NCBI RefSeq assembly: GCF_050947875.1 | Contig: NW_027460291.1 | Coordinates: 25,813,868-25,877,867 of the forward strand | From: Dermacentor variabilis | Taxonomy: Eukaryota > Arthropoda > Arachnida > Ixodida > Ixodidae | Reading direction: 5' to 3' | DNA: 64,000 nt | In this document: one piece after another, positions 21,627-33,400 of the stretch | Layout of the letters: each line of letters starts with the position of its first letter | Position numbering within the stretch: position 1 is the stretch's first letter | Program-made: the position numbers and the translations under genes | The notes under the pieces: model-generated | Told to the model about the DNA's origin: nothing | The model's input: only the letters and a program-made list of their open reading frames with translations | Database searches by the model: none

Positions 21627-22179
21627 ACACTCAACGTGCTGGTCTATGACTATCCTAAAGCAGTAGAAAAAAACTGTGCTGATCCCACGCACTGTCGGAA
21701 CCGTTGTTATGCGAAGCGTTTTGCAGGTACCTGGGTATCTAGCATTGTTTGTAGTTCCGCAAAGCGGTGCCATGTAGACCAAGGTGTTTGTGTAAAAAGG
21801 AGCAGTTCTGTGTTTTCGTGACGAGCGTACCAGCGCGTTACGACAGCAGCACGACGACGACCACGACGGAGACAATCGTATCGGCAGGGAAGGCATATCT
21901 ACGCCGGCGGTTCGACGCGAGCGTACAACATGACTATTGTTAGGTTCTACGTGGTTAGTGAACGAGCTAGAGAAGCAGTGTTTGTGACGTTATCGGCGAC
22001 TGCGTGTTATACAACCGTACGTACCTATATATTGCTATCATGGAGTATGTGTTCAAATGACGATAGCATTTGGACAGCGGCGAATAAATGTTAAAATTGA
22101 TTAACGCAGGCGATCGATCATGAAGATGTTACACCGTCGCACGGCTTCTACGTAGCCCGAGCTGTTACTAGGAAAAGGT
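21627..22179. other. Unassigned spacer
   Basis: Nothing recognisable before the L1/Tx1-like LINE. Confidence 0.3.
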
Positions 22180-22347
22180 TGGGAAAAGTGGGCCAGTCCA
22201 GGAGATGTGCAATCTCACATTGTGCCTCAAAGCGCGAGCTGCCAAATGAAAAGAAGACGAAAAAGTGGCACGCGCCGACAGTTTCAAAGAGCTGGCTACC
22301 TTTGGATGGAGAGAAGCATGCGCGCGATCATGGCCTAGTCCTTCTGC

Positions 22348-23480
22348 ATGTGGCAGCCGAGCTGTTCGGATGGCACGGTCATGGCTTCTTTCGGGGCAGC
22401 GACAGCGGCCACTTTCGGCCGCAGAAACAGGCTGAATGATGATAGGGAATACGTGTTTATTTTGCCGCAGCGGCCTAAAGGACAAGTGGTGCTTAACACT
22501 GTGTTTTTACACGGTGATGTACGTGTGAGACCGCACAAGGTGGAGGATTTCAGGGATGCCCTTCTGCCAACGGGCCTGCTGCCTGATGTGGTATGCATAG
22601 GGACGTACCAGATCAACCACGTCTGGGCAGTGACCCTCAGCGATGCGACTGCAACGAAAAGGTGACTTGCCCCTAAGGAATTGCAAGTGAAGCCTAATCT
22701 TCACCGGCTGACCCGCAGGATCAGCCGGTGAAGATTAGGCTTCACTCGCTGCTGTACAGCGTTGCCGACGAGAATGTCCGGACAGCATTCGCGGCTTTCG
22801 GCAAGGTGGAGGAGGTGAGCCGGGAGCGGTGGGGAGTCGAAGGCATGGGAACCTAGACCTGAACCACCAGAACCGTCCTTCTCAAGCTGAAAAGCAGCGT
22901 GAAGGTGGACGGCTTTTCACATCAGATCCGCGTCGGCGTAGAGTTGGCTTTGGTCGTCGTTTCCGGTCGACCAATGCAGTGCCTGCGCTGTCATGGCACG
23001 GGACACGTCCGCCGTGAGTGCAGTGTCCCCCGCTGTTTCCGGTGCAGACGTTTCGGCCACGTCGACGCTGACGACAGGCCGAACAGCGATTAACGTTGCA
23101 GCAGAGCACGTCATCGACGTGGCCGAGGCGGAGGACGCTGCTAAAGGAACCGCAGACATGGTTTCGACATCGACAAGCAGTGGGACCAAGGCTCGGGGGC
23201 TGACCGCAAGGTGGCTGAGGTTACTCACAACTCAAGTGGGGCAGAACGTATCGTTACGACAGAGGGGCAGACGAAGCGGAGCATCAGTGAAGACGCACCT
23301 GATGACACGACGGCAATGCAACAGGACGCGGACGCCACCGACGGCAACCGGACTGCGGCTCTTGGTGCCCCAGTCAAGCGCCTCTAAGACAAGACGTGAC
23401 GAGGGGGCGACCAGCACCAGCCAATCCGCCTCATGGGAGGCGGATAGGCTACAAGCCAAAGCCCAATGCACCACCTGAAA
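22348..23480 (+). pseudogene. LINE ORF1: nucleic-acid-binding protein with CCHC knuckles
   Basis: ORF1 proteins of such LINEs coat the element RNA. A frame at 22348-22665 includes REYVFILPQRPKGQVV and VEDFRDALLPTGLLPDVV. After a palindrome and frame changes, PVKIRLHSLLYSVADE and AAFGKVEEVSRERWG follow. The knuckles are CLRCHGTGHVRREC and CFRCRRFGHVDAD; the second has Asp where the last Cys is expected. The tail is low-complexity and acidic/Ser-Thr rich. Several stops show that it is dead. Confidence 0.65.
22686..22746. repeat. Perfect 26-bp inverted repeat with 9-nt loop
   Basis: Arms 22686-22711 and 22721-22746 are exact reverse complements (AGTGAAGCCTAATCTTCACC...). The right arm encodes the expected ORF1 protein (PVKIRLHSL); the left arm is an inverted copy that breaks the frame. 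Confidence 0.95.
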
Positions 23481-23561
23481 AGAAGCCTGTAGACAAACCG
23501 GCCACTCCTAACGACACCAACCAACCGGGAGGTCCCGAAGGGTTCTAGCCTAGAGATAGTT

Positions 23562-23813
23562 ATGTGCAGTAAGCACCATGCTCCGGGCTACATTTTGATG
23601 AAGATGGCTGAAATACCATCCCTTAGTATTGCCACATTAAACCTGAGAGGGTTGGCGGCTAGTCGTAGGCAAAGTCAGGTCTTACGGTTGATCACTGACC
23701 ACGGCATAGACATACTAGCCGTCCAGGAAACAAAGGTTGACGGAGAGGAGGAGACCGGTAGCAGGGCGCGACATTTCACGACTAGGTATTTTGCGGTGGT
23801 TAGTCATGCATTG
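23562..23813 (+). pseudogene. LINE APE endonuclease, N-terminal part
   Basis: This APE-type endonuclease nicks target DNA for priming. Seen: LSIATLNLRGLAASRRQ (catalytic Asn region), HGIDILAVQETKV (catalytic Glu in QET) and FTTRYFAVVSHAL. The frame is open up to the RTE insertion site and resumes after it at 25327. Confidence 0.75.
23802..23813. repeat. TSD of RTE insert a, left
   Basis: AGTCATGCATTG, repeated at 24751-24762 after the RTE tail. Confidence 0.7.
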
Positions 23814-24750
23814 ATTGTTGTGTTCATAGGAGGTTCATAGGCGTCAGGCAGGGAGATACGATATCTCCAATGCTATTCACAGCGTGTTTACAGGAGGTAT
23901 TCAGAGACCTGGATTGGGAAGAATTGGGGATAAAAGTTAATGGAGAATACCTTAGTAACTTGCGATTCGCTGATGATATTGCCTTGCTTAGTAACTCAGG
24001 GGACCAATTGCAATGCATGCTCACTGACCTGGAGAGGCAAAGCAGAAGAGTGGGTCTAAAAATTAATCTGCAGAAAACTAAAGTAATGCTTAACAGTCTC
24101 GGGAGAGAACAGCAATTTACAATAGGCAGCGAGGCACTGGAAGTCGTAAGGGAATACATCTACTTAGGGCAGGTAGTGACCACGGATCCGGATCATGAGA
24201 CGGAAATAATCAGAAGAATAAGAATGGGCTGGGGTGCGTTTGGCAGGCATTCCCAAATAATGAACAGCAGGTTGCCATTATCCCTCAAGAGAAAAGTATA
24301 TAATAGCTGTGTCTTACCAGTACTCACCTACGGGGCAGAAACCTGGAGGCTTACTAAAAGGGTTCTACTCAAATTGAGGACGACACAACGAGCTATGGAA
24401 AGAAGAATGATAGGTGTAACGTTAAGGGATAAGAAAAGAGCAGATTGGGTGAGGGAACAAACGCGAGTTAATGACATCTTAGTTGAAATCAAGAAAAAGA
24501 AATGGGCATGGGCAGGACATGTAATGAGGAGGGAAGATAACCGATGGTCATTAAGGGTTACGGACTGGATCCCAAGGGAAGGGAAGCGTAGCAGGGGGCG
24601 GCAGAAAGTTAGGTGGGCGGATGAGATTAAGAAGTTTGCAGCGACGGCATGGCCACAATTAGTACATGACCGGGGTTGTTGGAGACGTATGGGAGAGGCG
24701 TTTGCCCTGCAGTGGGCGTAACCAGGCTGATGATGATGATGATGATGATG
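23814..24750 (+). mobile_element. RTE LINE 3' fragment a, nested in the endonuclease
   Basis: About 27 bases of unplaced sequence (TTGTTGTGTTCATAGGAGG...) precede RTE similarity from about 23841. The fragment ends with CCCTGCAGTGGGCGTAACCA and a TGATGATG tail to 24750. Confidence 0.85.
23841..24721 (+). CDS. RTE reverse transcriptase C-terminal fragment, frame intact
   Basis: An uninterrupted frame (from its first Met at 23870, 283 aa) holds RQGDTISPMLF, the catalytic LRFADDIALLS, KINLQKTKVMLNS, YIYLGQVV, IRRIRMGWGAFGRHSQIM, VLPVLTYGAETWRLTKRVLL, the C-terminal RTTQRAMERRMIGVTLRDKK, KWAWAGHVMRREDNRWS and RGRQKVRWADEIKKFA. This is the best-preserved RTE coding stretch in the window and serves as reference for the lesions in the copies at 7.9-10.2 kb. 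The palm N-terminal half and endonuclease are missing, so it cannot act alone. Confidence 0.85.
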
Positions 24751-24777
24751 AGTCATGCATTGCCATGCGGTGGTTAG

Positions 24778-25326
24778 CCATGAGACGGAAATAATCAGAA
24801 GAATAAGAATGTGCTGGGCTGCGTTTGGCAGGCATTCTCAGATCATCAACAGCAGGTTGCCATTATCCCTCATGAGAAAAGTCTATAATAGCTGTGTCCT
24901 ACCAGCACTCACCTACGGGGCAGAAACCTGGAGGCTTACGAAAAGGGTTCTACTTAAATTGAGGACGACGCAATGAGCTATGGAAAGAAGAATGATGTGT
25001 GTAACTTTAAGGGATAAGAAAAGAGCAGATTGGGTGAGGGAACAAACGCGAGTTAATGACATCTTAGTTGGAATAAAAAAGAAATGGGCATGGGCAGGAT
25101 ATGTAATGAGGAGGGAAGATAACCGTTGGTCATTAACGGTTACGGAATGGATCCCAAGGGAAGGGAAGCGTAGCAGGGGGCGGCAGAAAGTTAGGTGGGC
25201 AGATGAGATGAAGTTCGCAGGGACGACATGGTCACAATTAGTACAGGACCGGGGTTGTTAGAGAAGTATGGTAGAGGCCTTTGCCCTGCAGTGGGCGTAA
25301 CCAGGCTGATGATGATGATGATGATG
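24778..25326 (+). mobile_element. RTE LINE 3' fragment b, same target as a
   Basis: Starts at CATGAGACGGAAATAATCAG and ends with the usual GTGGGCGTAACCAGGCTGATG tail at 25326. It encodes IINSRLPLSLMRKVYNSCVL, YGAETWRLTKRVLLKLRTTQ, then a TGA where fragment a has CGA, then RRMMCVTLRDKKRADWV and KWAWAGYVMRREDNRWS. AGCCATG at 24776-24782 and 25327-25333 looks like its target duplication. GCGGTGGTTAG precedes both fragments a and b, so host sequence was duplicated with them. Confidence 0.8.
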
Positions 25327-25760
25327 AGCCATGCATTAGGCACGGCTGCGGGGCGCATTCTTTTTGGGAAGAAGCTGCCTGGACTGCAAATTCAAAGTAT
25401 TTTGCTGTCAGTCTGGAAGGATTGTTTTTTGTGATATTATCTGTGATGTTCAGTTCCGCGTCATAGGCGTGTATGTGCTGAATTCAGTAGATGAGCGTTT
25501 CTTTTTTTTTCGAACCTCTGGCAGTATGTTCGGTGTGATGAGCGCGTTATGCTGTTATGGGACGTTAATTGTGTGTTGAATGCTGAAGACACAATCAGTA
25601 ATGGCGGTGTGCGGGACAGAATCAGTGAAGTGTTATCTAAACTAATAAGTGAAAATGAACTCGATGACGTTTTTGAGTGTCTGGAAGGGGGTCGTGAAAT
25701 TTCTTTTACACGTTTTGAGGGCAGCAGCCATGCGCGACTGGACCGAATGCACATATGATT
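25327..25760 (+). pseudogene. LINE APE endonuclease, C-terminal part
   Basis: Resumes the host LINE: SHALGTAAGRILFGKKLPG, later LLWDVNCVLNAED (the usual GDFN catalytic box is WDVN) and FECLEGGREISFTRFEG, SSHARLDRMHI (domain end). Two frame changes lie between 25430 and 25550. Confidence 0.65.
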
Positions 25761-25860
25761 GGATACATTTCCAAGATGCCACGGTTATTGTGTTGTACCA
25801 GTGTCGTTTTCAGATCACTAGCTGGTAAAATGTAACGTAGTTATAGTGAAAAGGAGACAT

Positions 25861-27420
25861 GCATTTAATTAGGATAGGTGGAAAATGAATGCCTTGTTAC
25901 TAAATCACCTGTCCTTTTTAAATGTAGTACGAGATGCTGTGAATGATGTACGCAGCGATGCAGTGGGAACAATCGCCGCTAAGTGGGAATGTTTTAAACA
26001 AGAGGTTAAAATGAAAGCCATAGAAGGGTCAAGCTGTCTAAAATTTGAGAGTAAAATGAAAGGGTTTAAGAACACTGCTTGAGCAGCTGATAACGCTTGA
26101 GTGCAGAGAGCCTGGTGCGTACAAAGACAATGTGCGAAACAACAAAGAAAATCTTGTGCTATTTGACAAGGAATGCTATCAAGGTGCCATCGTGCGAGTA
26201 CGAGCAGATGCACTAACGGCAGGGGAGACGCCCACGAAAAGGGCGCTCGGCTTAGACAGGGCGCATGGACGAAGAAGCCATGTCGATCAGATCTTGGTGA
26301 ACGGGAATGTCGTTGAAGACAGTGATAGCATTTGGCGCGCTTTCTTTGAGTACTACCAGTCGCTCTTTGCATTTCAGGAAGCGAATGTTGAGGGTTTTCA
26401 GGCAGATTTTCTGCATCGCATGCCACGGTTGAGTGATGACGTTAAAGAGAGATTAGAAGGAAAAATAATGGAGAGGGAAGTCGAAAAGGCAATCGACGAT
26501 TTGAACGTGGCTAAATCACCGGGACCTGATGGACTCAGCGCGGGTCTATATAAAGCTTTTAAAAGAGCTGGCGCGTTTGCTAGGGACACGTATTAAATGA
26601 AGCATACAAGTAGAAATCATTACCACCTTCCTTTGAAAAAACTCCCACCATTTCATACCGAAGAGCGATCAAATATAGAAACTCAGATTCGTGTCCTCCT
26701 ACAGGCCAATATCACTAACAAACGTCGATTATAAGATATCTATGAAGATTTTTCCTAACAGGCTTCACGGCGTCATCAAGGAAATAGTCGCAGAGCATCG
26801 AACTTGTCGCATCAAAGGGCGATCTCTTTTTTCGAACATCCATAAGATGCGGTGTGTGCTCGAGTCTTGTGACGTCACCGGTGGCGGCGTTCCACTTCTT
26901 CAGCTCGATCTCTAGAAAGCGTTCGATTGTGTCGCTCATGTTATTTTGTTTGCCATCTTAGATCATGTTGATGTCGGTTCCATCAAGACTGAGGGCGTGG
27001 CCTTGGCGTACCAGAACTGCACTACAAGGTTAATTGTTAATTAGTCTCTGGGGGCCCCATTAACATCATGCGTTCAGTGCGCCGAGGCTGCCCCCTCAGT
27101 CTGCTGTTATTTGCTGTCTACACAGAAGCAATGTGTGTGTCAATGAATCAAATTGAAAAATAGGTGGTTTTAAATGGGCAGCGACAGAAGTGAAGCTGCT
27201 GGGCTACGCAGATGACGTTGCGGTGAGTTGCACTTACAAACCGAGTGTAACGGAAACAATATCTGTAGTAAGACATTTCTGTGGCCTAACGGGTAGCAGA
27301 TTAAATTGGAGCAAAGCTCTCGGGCTGTGTCACAGGGACTGCTTTTCTACACCGGACTACTTCGCGAACGTCAACTGGGTGAAAACTCCGACAAGGTATC
27401 TGGGCGTTCCCCTCGACTAG
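25861..27420 (+). pseudogene. L1/Tx1-like reverse transcriptase, broken
   Basis: Order seen: a linker (RDAVNDVRSDAVGTIAAKWE), DSIWRAFFEYYQSLFAFQ, DDLNVAKSPGPDGLSAGLYK at 26500-26556, SYRPISLTNVDYKISMKIF, AEHRTCRIKGRSLFSNIHK, then VPLLQLDL followed by a TAG (26913-26915) where Glu is expected, and KAFDCV. Further on is the catalytic KLLGYADDVAVS at 27193, LTGSRLNWSKALGL and WVKTPTRYLGVPLD. At least four stops or shifts make it inactive. The SPGPDGL and IKGR motifs are why I call it L1/Tx1-like. Confidence 0.75.
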
Positions 27421-28503
27421 TACAATAGCAGCAATGAATACTGGAGGAGTCAAACCAATGAAGTTAAAGAAAAGTAGACCGGTGGAAAAGTATTAACCTG
27501 TCTATTTTTGTAAGAGTGACAGTTTGTAACGTATTTCTTTTATCACTAAGTTACGTCTTGCAAACATCGTATTGTTCTAGAGTAAATGTGCAAAGGCTAC
27601 AGAGTGTTTGCAGTCTTCATCCGGTGCTCAACATGGAAAAGGTGCAGCCGAACAAATTTGTTCAGAAGAGTGTAGGACGGGGTGTGAGTTTCTGACATAT
27701 TTTTGTTCGTCAACTGGTCAACGGATTTTTGTTTTCTCGCAATGCGTGCGATCCTTTTCTGCGCCCCATATGTCAGCTCAAGTTGAGCAACGCTTTGCCG
27801 GCACATGTTGTTAGCGCGGCAAGCATGACCGGATGACTTCGTGGTTACTTCAAGGAAGTGGTCGACAGTGTGCGTTTCCTTTCTGTTCGTTTTACAAACG
27901 ACTTCCTTTGTGAAGTGAAAAGGAAAACATTGTATAAAGATGTGTGCGACATTGATTTCCCAGTACCATTATACAGAGCCATATACAGTGGAGCGCCAGG
28001 ATATGACATTTTTAAACGGGTAAAACACATGCAGGTACCACCAGGGGTAAAGATCTCTTTTATTAGGCTACACACCAGAACACCCTCCGCGAAGACGTTT
28101 CTGGAGGAAGGGGGTTGCTTCGTACCTTGGAGGTCGCACTGCTTGATCTACAAGTAGCCCGAAGCTATAAACCACGTTTTCCTACATTGCGGGGCTGCAG
28201 TTTTCTTCTGGGAACGTCTTAAAGTGAACGCTGAAGAAAGATTTCTTGGTGGACCCCCAAGGGATCAGCTATCTGGCAATTAAGGATGACGACGTTGTTC
28301 CCTATGACTTTATTGCGTTGAATGCTCTCCAATGTATGTGGTGGGCTTGTACGGCAGGGTACCATTGCTATCCTGAAGCTAGGCCTGCTTGGGCTTATTT
28401 CAGAGAACCTATGTCGCGATTTATTGAAATGTAGAAAATGGAAGAATGTGTACCGGATTGGCTGTCGAGGCTAGAACCTCTGACCACCATTAAGGAATTT
28501 TAG
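27421..28503 (+). pseudogene. LINE C-terminal region, broken
   Basis: Fragments in several frames: SSNEYWRSQTNEVKEK (after 27420), VVDSVRFLSVRFTNDF, CDIDFPVPLYRAIYSGAPGY, FKRVKHMQVPPGVKISFIRL, HTRTPSAKTFLEEGGCFVPW, VDPQGISYLAIKDDDVVPYD and CVPDWLSRLEPLTTIKEF ending at TAG 28501-28503. These match the thumb and C-terminal domain of the same element. Confidence 0.65.
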
Positions 28504-28667
28504 TTTGACAACGCCAGTCCAATATGGACAGACGGCTTTATTGTACGGTTTTTTTCTTTACTTACTTTTGCTGTTCTTTTTCCAATGGCTCGCATTTGTG
28601 AGACCTGAGTGCGTGCTAACTGTATGTTCTGAGTAAAGTCGAAGATCGGCAGTAAATTAAAAAAAAG

Positions 28668-28742
28668 ATCGTGGCAAAGCGATTATAACACCGTGCTGCA
28701 GTGTTCAAAGGCACAGGTTCGATTCTCCTATCGGGTGCACAT
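28668..28742 (+). ncRNA. tRNA-like sequence (pol III boxes), not a clear tRNA
   Basis: GTGGCAAAGCG resembles an A box and AGGTTCGATTCTC is a good B box, 50-odd bases apart. I could not fold a convincing acceptor stem with this spacing, so it is more likely a tRNA-derived repeat head than a working tRNA gene. Confidence 0.3.
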
Positions 28743-28755
28743 TATTCTCTTTTCA

Positions 28756-28845
28756 TTAAAGCAATGCGAAGCAGGAGCCCACCTGCCTACCGTCCGCAAA
28801 GTGCTAAGAATGAGACAAAGAATGCTTCGCATTAAAGGTATGCAA
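28756..28845. repeat. Inverted repeat ATTAAAGCAATGCGAAGCA / TGCTTCGCATTAAAG
   Basis: The two arms lie about 55 bases apart and are complementary apart from a two-base insertion in the left arm. They follow the tRNA-like sequence and could be the ends of one small element. Confidence 0.45.
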
Positions 28846-30204
28846 TATGCGCTAGAGCTTTAACACCCCACTGTAATGGTTTCACTTTTCCGTAAACTGC
28901 TGAGCAGCTTTATGCCACCATCTGAGGCAATGGTATGTTACTTCACTACTAAGGCTAAGCAATTAGCATTCCACGCAGCTATATGCCCTGGGGACGTTAA
29001 GGGCGAATTCGACAACTTTTTTTTTCTTACGCAATTTGCGTATCATCCCTCAAAGCGAAAATGTGGAGGACTACAGTCGTGTAATTTTTCCCCTAGCAAA
29101 AACGGCTGACACTGCTCGAAAAAAGCGTGCAGACAGTATCAGCAGGATCATGTGGCTTTAAGAAAAAAAGTGCGTCGTCGCACATTATCCCCTACCCCTT
29201 CAATAGAATTCCATCAAAAGTCATACAATGCAGAAAGAACGATAGCAATCCGAAAATGAAAGAATAATTAATGGCATGTTCATGCAGGAACCTCATTAAA
29301 CGAACGAAAGCATCACATATCTTTGCAGTCCAGATAAAGCGGATAAAGCGCCCAGGAGGTAGCACCCATACAGCCAGGAATAATTGGTGCGCCAGCCACA
29401 GGGTTATCGCCTACTGCAAGGAAGAATACTTCATGCTCGCTGAGGTTCTCGTGCCATTCAACCACAGAGAGCGTCATCATGCACGTGCGCTGCGTCCTCT
29501 GGACGTACACAGAAATATTATCCGACAAATACTTTCAAGCTGAAGCACGTCGACGACAGTGCAAAGAGAACCGCACCGTAGGTCGAGGTAGAAGTCGGAG
29601 CCGCAATGGAAACAACACTTATACAACACCTAAGGATTATATACTTGTCATGAGAGAAACAATGGCGACTCATGACAAAGGGGGCACGAAATGCCTGATC
29701 TCATTTTGTTGGATGAAAACGGAAAATGTTCATTTGTTAGCGCAGTGCGGAGTACTTTCAGATAAAGATATTTATTAAAGAGAGCGATAGATCATTGCTA
29801 CTTACTAAACCTATAAATACTCGATGCGCATTGAATTGTAGGAAAAAGTTTGTTTATTATCACAGAAAATAAAGGGCAGTATGTGCCTTCTTAAATTTTG
29901 CGACAGAAATACCGAGGATATGTTAGCATGATGTCCAGGAAATCAAACTATTTTCGCGTCTTCGGCACCCTTTTATTCAAAAGTAAGTATCCAGGCTGAA
30001 AGACTGATATTTTTGTTATTTTATAAGGCAACATATGCCTTTTTCATAGTTAAACTATATAGACTGTACCAAACCGACCTCTAGGAATTGTTTCAACAGA
30101 GTGGCTCATTTTGGTCGGCACAGGGAATTGCATATGGGCGTCGAGTTCACACAATCTTTGACTTTGCGCGCCATTTACAATCCACGTTTTCTTTTAGAGG
30201 TTAC
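28846..30204. other. Unassigned; one small open frame
   Basis: No supported gene. On the minus strand 29313-29528 is a 71-codon frame (SVVEWHENLSEHEVFFLAVG is its most protein-like part). I do not recognise it and give it no product. Confidence 0.3.
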
Positions 30205-30450
30205 CTACCGTGGTGGCTTTTAGTGCCTGAGGCATTGCGCTGCTAAGCACGACGTCGCCGGCTCGATTTCGAACCACGGCGGCCTCATTTCGATAGGGGC
30301 GCAATGCAAATACCTTCGTCTACAGTGTATTGGCTGCATGTTAAAGAACCTCAGGTGGTCAAAATTAATGCTGTGGTGGTTCTTTGCCTGCATGCTGTGC
30401 CTCATTGTCAGATTGTTGTGTTGGCACGCAAAACCCTAGAATTTCTTCCT
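30205..30450 (+). mobile_element. tRNA-derived SINE, diverged, full length
   Basis: The head CCGTGGTGGCTTTTAGTG and a weak B-box region (GGCTCGATTTCGAACC) are followed by GGCGGCCTCATTTCGATAGG, GTTAAAGAACCTCAGGTGG and GTTGGCACGCAAAACCCTAG, matching the SINE order seen in the copy at 61413. Confidence 0.75.
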
Positions 30451-33400
30451 CTTTTTTTCAATTACAGTTCTGGCTGCACATCTTTACGTAAAAAAAACAA
30501 CAGGCGTCCCTTACCGCTGGAGGAAGCCATGACATTACTTTGACGTGCCGTGCGCGCCACGAAATCCGCAACAAGGTCTGTATGTAAATACATCGTTTTG
30601 CACCTACTGTAATATGACGCCAAGAAGAAGCATCTTTGGAAAAGGTTGGTGAAAGCAGGTTTCTGCCTGTGCTATAGGAACCATTGGTCTCCCGGAATCG
30701 CTATGGCTGTTACAATATGCATGCGCCAAATGTAGACATCCTCAAATTCAGGTTTCACATTAACAAAAAAGTGTTAGGACATTATGAGCGATAAGAGCCC
30801 ACAGGAGCGCTTTCTTTAGCTTGATCTGTCCAGCAAGGTTATGCACCTGTGCAGGTAGTGCATGCGCTTTCCTCATTCTAGCGTCCTGGCGCCATGTCAT
30901 GTACAATGCTTGAAATCCCTGCTGAATGTTAGTGGGAAATTCATCTGCGCAAGTGCACGCCATGTGCTAAAGAAGACTGCATCCTCTTTCTGCAAGACGG
31001 TATTACGTTACGGCGCTGCTGTTGGAAGGCGTAGTTAAAGCGCTGGTTGGGTGCTTCCTCGCGTAAGCGCACCGCGTTAAGATTCAAGCTGATGCCTGGT
31101 GAGAGTCGGCAATTACCAAAGTTGGCAAAGTAATGAGGTGAGCCCAAATATATGCACATGCTTATGGCTGCAAATATTGAATATTTCTTCACACACGAGC
31201 CATAGAACAAGGTGCTCGTGCGCAAAATATGTGGCACCTTTTATCTAATAATGCCTGTTCACTGCACCATTCTTGCACATATTTCTTTGAGCTTAGGGTA
31301 ACGCAGTACAACTGTACCTGCACGCAATATATCTCGGTTCCTGCCACCCCCTGCGACCTCTAGGAAGCAAACAGAAGTTTGCAGGTGGTTAGTGAGAGTG
31401 CTTTGGCCGAGTCATAATAACAAGTCTTGCTATTCAGGGTGTTCGCACCTTGATCGGACCTCCCAGAACCTGAATGATGAAATGTTGGTGACTGGAAGAG
31501 GGCAGCTGCCTTTCTACAACTTTTCCAGCCTCAATGACAGCTAAATAATGCGTAAATATGTTGTTGTGCGATTTGGTTAGGCAGAAGGGGCCACGTATAG
31601 GTGGAAAAGAAGCCTTAACCATTGGGGGAGAGCCAAGCGCTCGCTCACTCCTAATAAGTCAGTTTCTACGTCGCCCTAATATGGACCTTTTTTGTACAAT
31701 CCGCGCCTAGCGTAAGGTTCCACATGGCTGCCTTGCTTACACCACCGTTCTCGATATACCGAGAAGGTGGTGAAACTCCATCACTGTCATTGACACTGTA
31801 GCTATTATATTTTAAATGCAAGGATTCACAAATGTTTGCTTGATAAAGTAATGAAATCAGTAGCGGCAGAGTATGCGACGGAGCGATAGAATGCACCGTT
31901 TTGACTGCTTCCATATGGGCGCCCAAGTGTTGGCACAGACCTAACTAGGGCGTGAGAGGAAAGTAATTTTTCCACCACCAAGTTTAATTACATCTACGCT
32001 GCAGAGACAGCAGAGTAGAAGAACAGAGCTGCCCCCCCCCCCTAAATGTAACTCAGACAAATTTGTCTATCACTAAATACGAGACAGAATGGTAACAGCA
32101 ACCATAATATCTACTGGAGATAGTGTTAGCCATGACTCCTTAAGTACCACTGCGTTATTTATCAACCTTCATATTTACATTGTTTAGGTGCCCGTATAAA
32201 CCCGCATTCCAGCACGTTTTCATGACAGTTTATCCGTGGCAGAAGGAGCTGTTTCTCTGTATTTAGTACGTTTTAAATTTCTAATAACTTTTTAAATTTG
32301 CGTCACACTCGACGTATACGTTTTCTCATCACTCCGTTTCCCTAGACACTGTGGCCGTGCGTGTAGGAGTAGCTTCGGCGATCGACCACTGTACTCTCTT
32401 GCATGTAACTCCGAAGCCTTTACCCTTCCCAGTATTCAAAGAAAGTTTGTACCTGCGCTGCTACTGCACTCTTAAAACAGTTGTACCCTGTTGGGTGTAC
32501 ATTTATCCGAGAACAATAATCGTCATCGGCTTTGCTTTTGTTTCCTTTCTTGAAAACTCGGCGCCTGCTACTTTCCTGTCGAGAATGCTGCTTCACGCTG
32601 ATAACTCGCAAGCCCTTCGTGACTTGGAAGCACCGGGCTTGCAGCGTTAAAGGAAATGCGGACAAGACAGATGACGATTATTGTTGTGGGACAAGATAAG
32701 CCCGAAAGGTTTGAATTTTTTTAAGAGCATGAGGTGTTGAAATCTTTAAGCGAAGAATCAACTCCCGCATTTGCAAAAAAAAAAAAATTCTTAAGATTGA
32801 ACTGCTCTTATACGAGCACATGCCAGCCAATCGGGATTTTGTATTATTAGTGCACGTGGACAGCCAATGACAAACCGCAATAGACAAGCCAATGAAGGCT
32901 TTCTGAATTCAGCTCCTGTCTTCGCTACACATAATTGATGATTCATGTTGCACCTTACTGTGGTGACAATTTACCGAAGTATGCTCAGTATCAGTGTTTG
33001 TTCACTGTAGCTTACTATAAGCCACTGAGAGGCGCGATATCGCAAGCTGTATCGCCGTGTTGCTGGCGCAAGTTTCAGTGTTTCCACTGACGCATGACAT
33101 CTTCTGTGGCTAACTTAGCATTTCGAAGGTTCAAAGATCTCAGAGTGACAAAAAACCCTGCCCTGCTGAATTAATCGTTAAGACATACGATGTGTTTTAA
33201 AAGCCGCAGCCAGTTCAGTACAAAGTCACCTTACCTGGTCCAAAATATTAGGCGAAGCGGAACGCGCAAAAGTGAAATAGCCTTCCAAGTCAAATACTTT
33301 TACATTTCGCTGCTCCCATTCTTTCAAAATGATTTTCCCGACCAGTTGGGGCCTAAGACGACGAGCGAAGTACAAAGGTAGCTTCCTTATTGATATTCAG

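Larger units (their letters stand above)
22180..28660 (+). mobile_element. Nearly full-length, dead L1/Tx1-like LINE, interrupted by two RTE inserts
   Basis: In order on the plus strand: an ORF1 with two zinc knuckles, an APE endonuclease split by the RTE fragments (23841-25326), a linker, an RT with YADD box, a C-terminal region and an A-rich 3' end near 28660 (TAAATTAAAAAAAAG). Every part carries stops or frameshifts. The 5' limit is approximate. Confidence 0.75.

Noticed and set aside
21302..21896. Repetitive proteins of T-D-R-Q / T-D-G-R units
   Set aside because: They are translations of the tetranucleotide microsatellite.
28668..28742. Functional tRNA gene
   Set aside because: Only the A- and B-box words are convincing; no good acceptor stem with correct spacing, and tRNA-derived repeats are common here.
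32440..32700. Possible dispersed repeat
   Set aside because: It looks familiar from ticks but there is no second copy in the window and no boundary, so it was not entered as a repeat.
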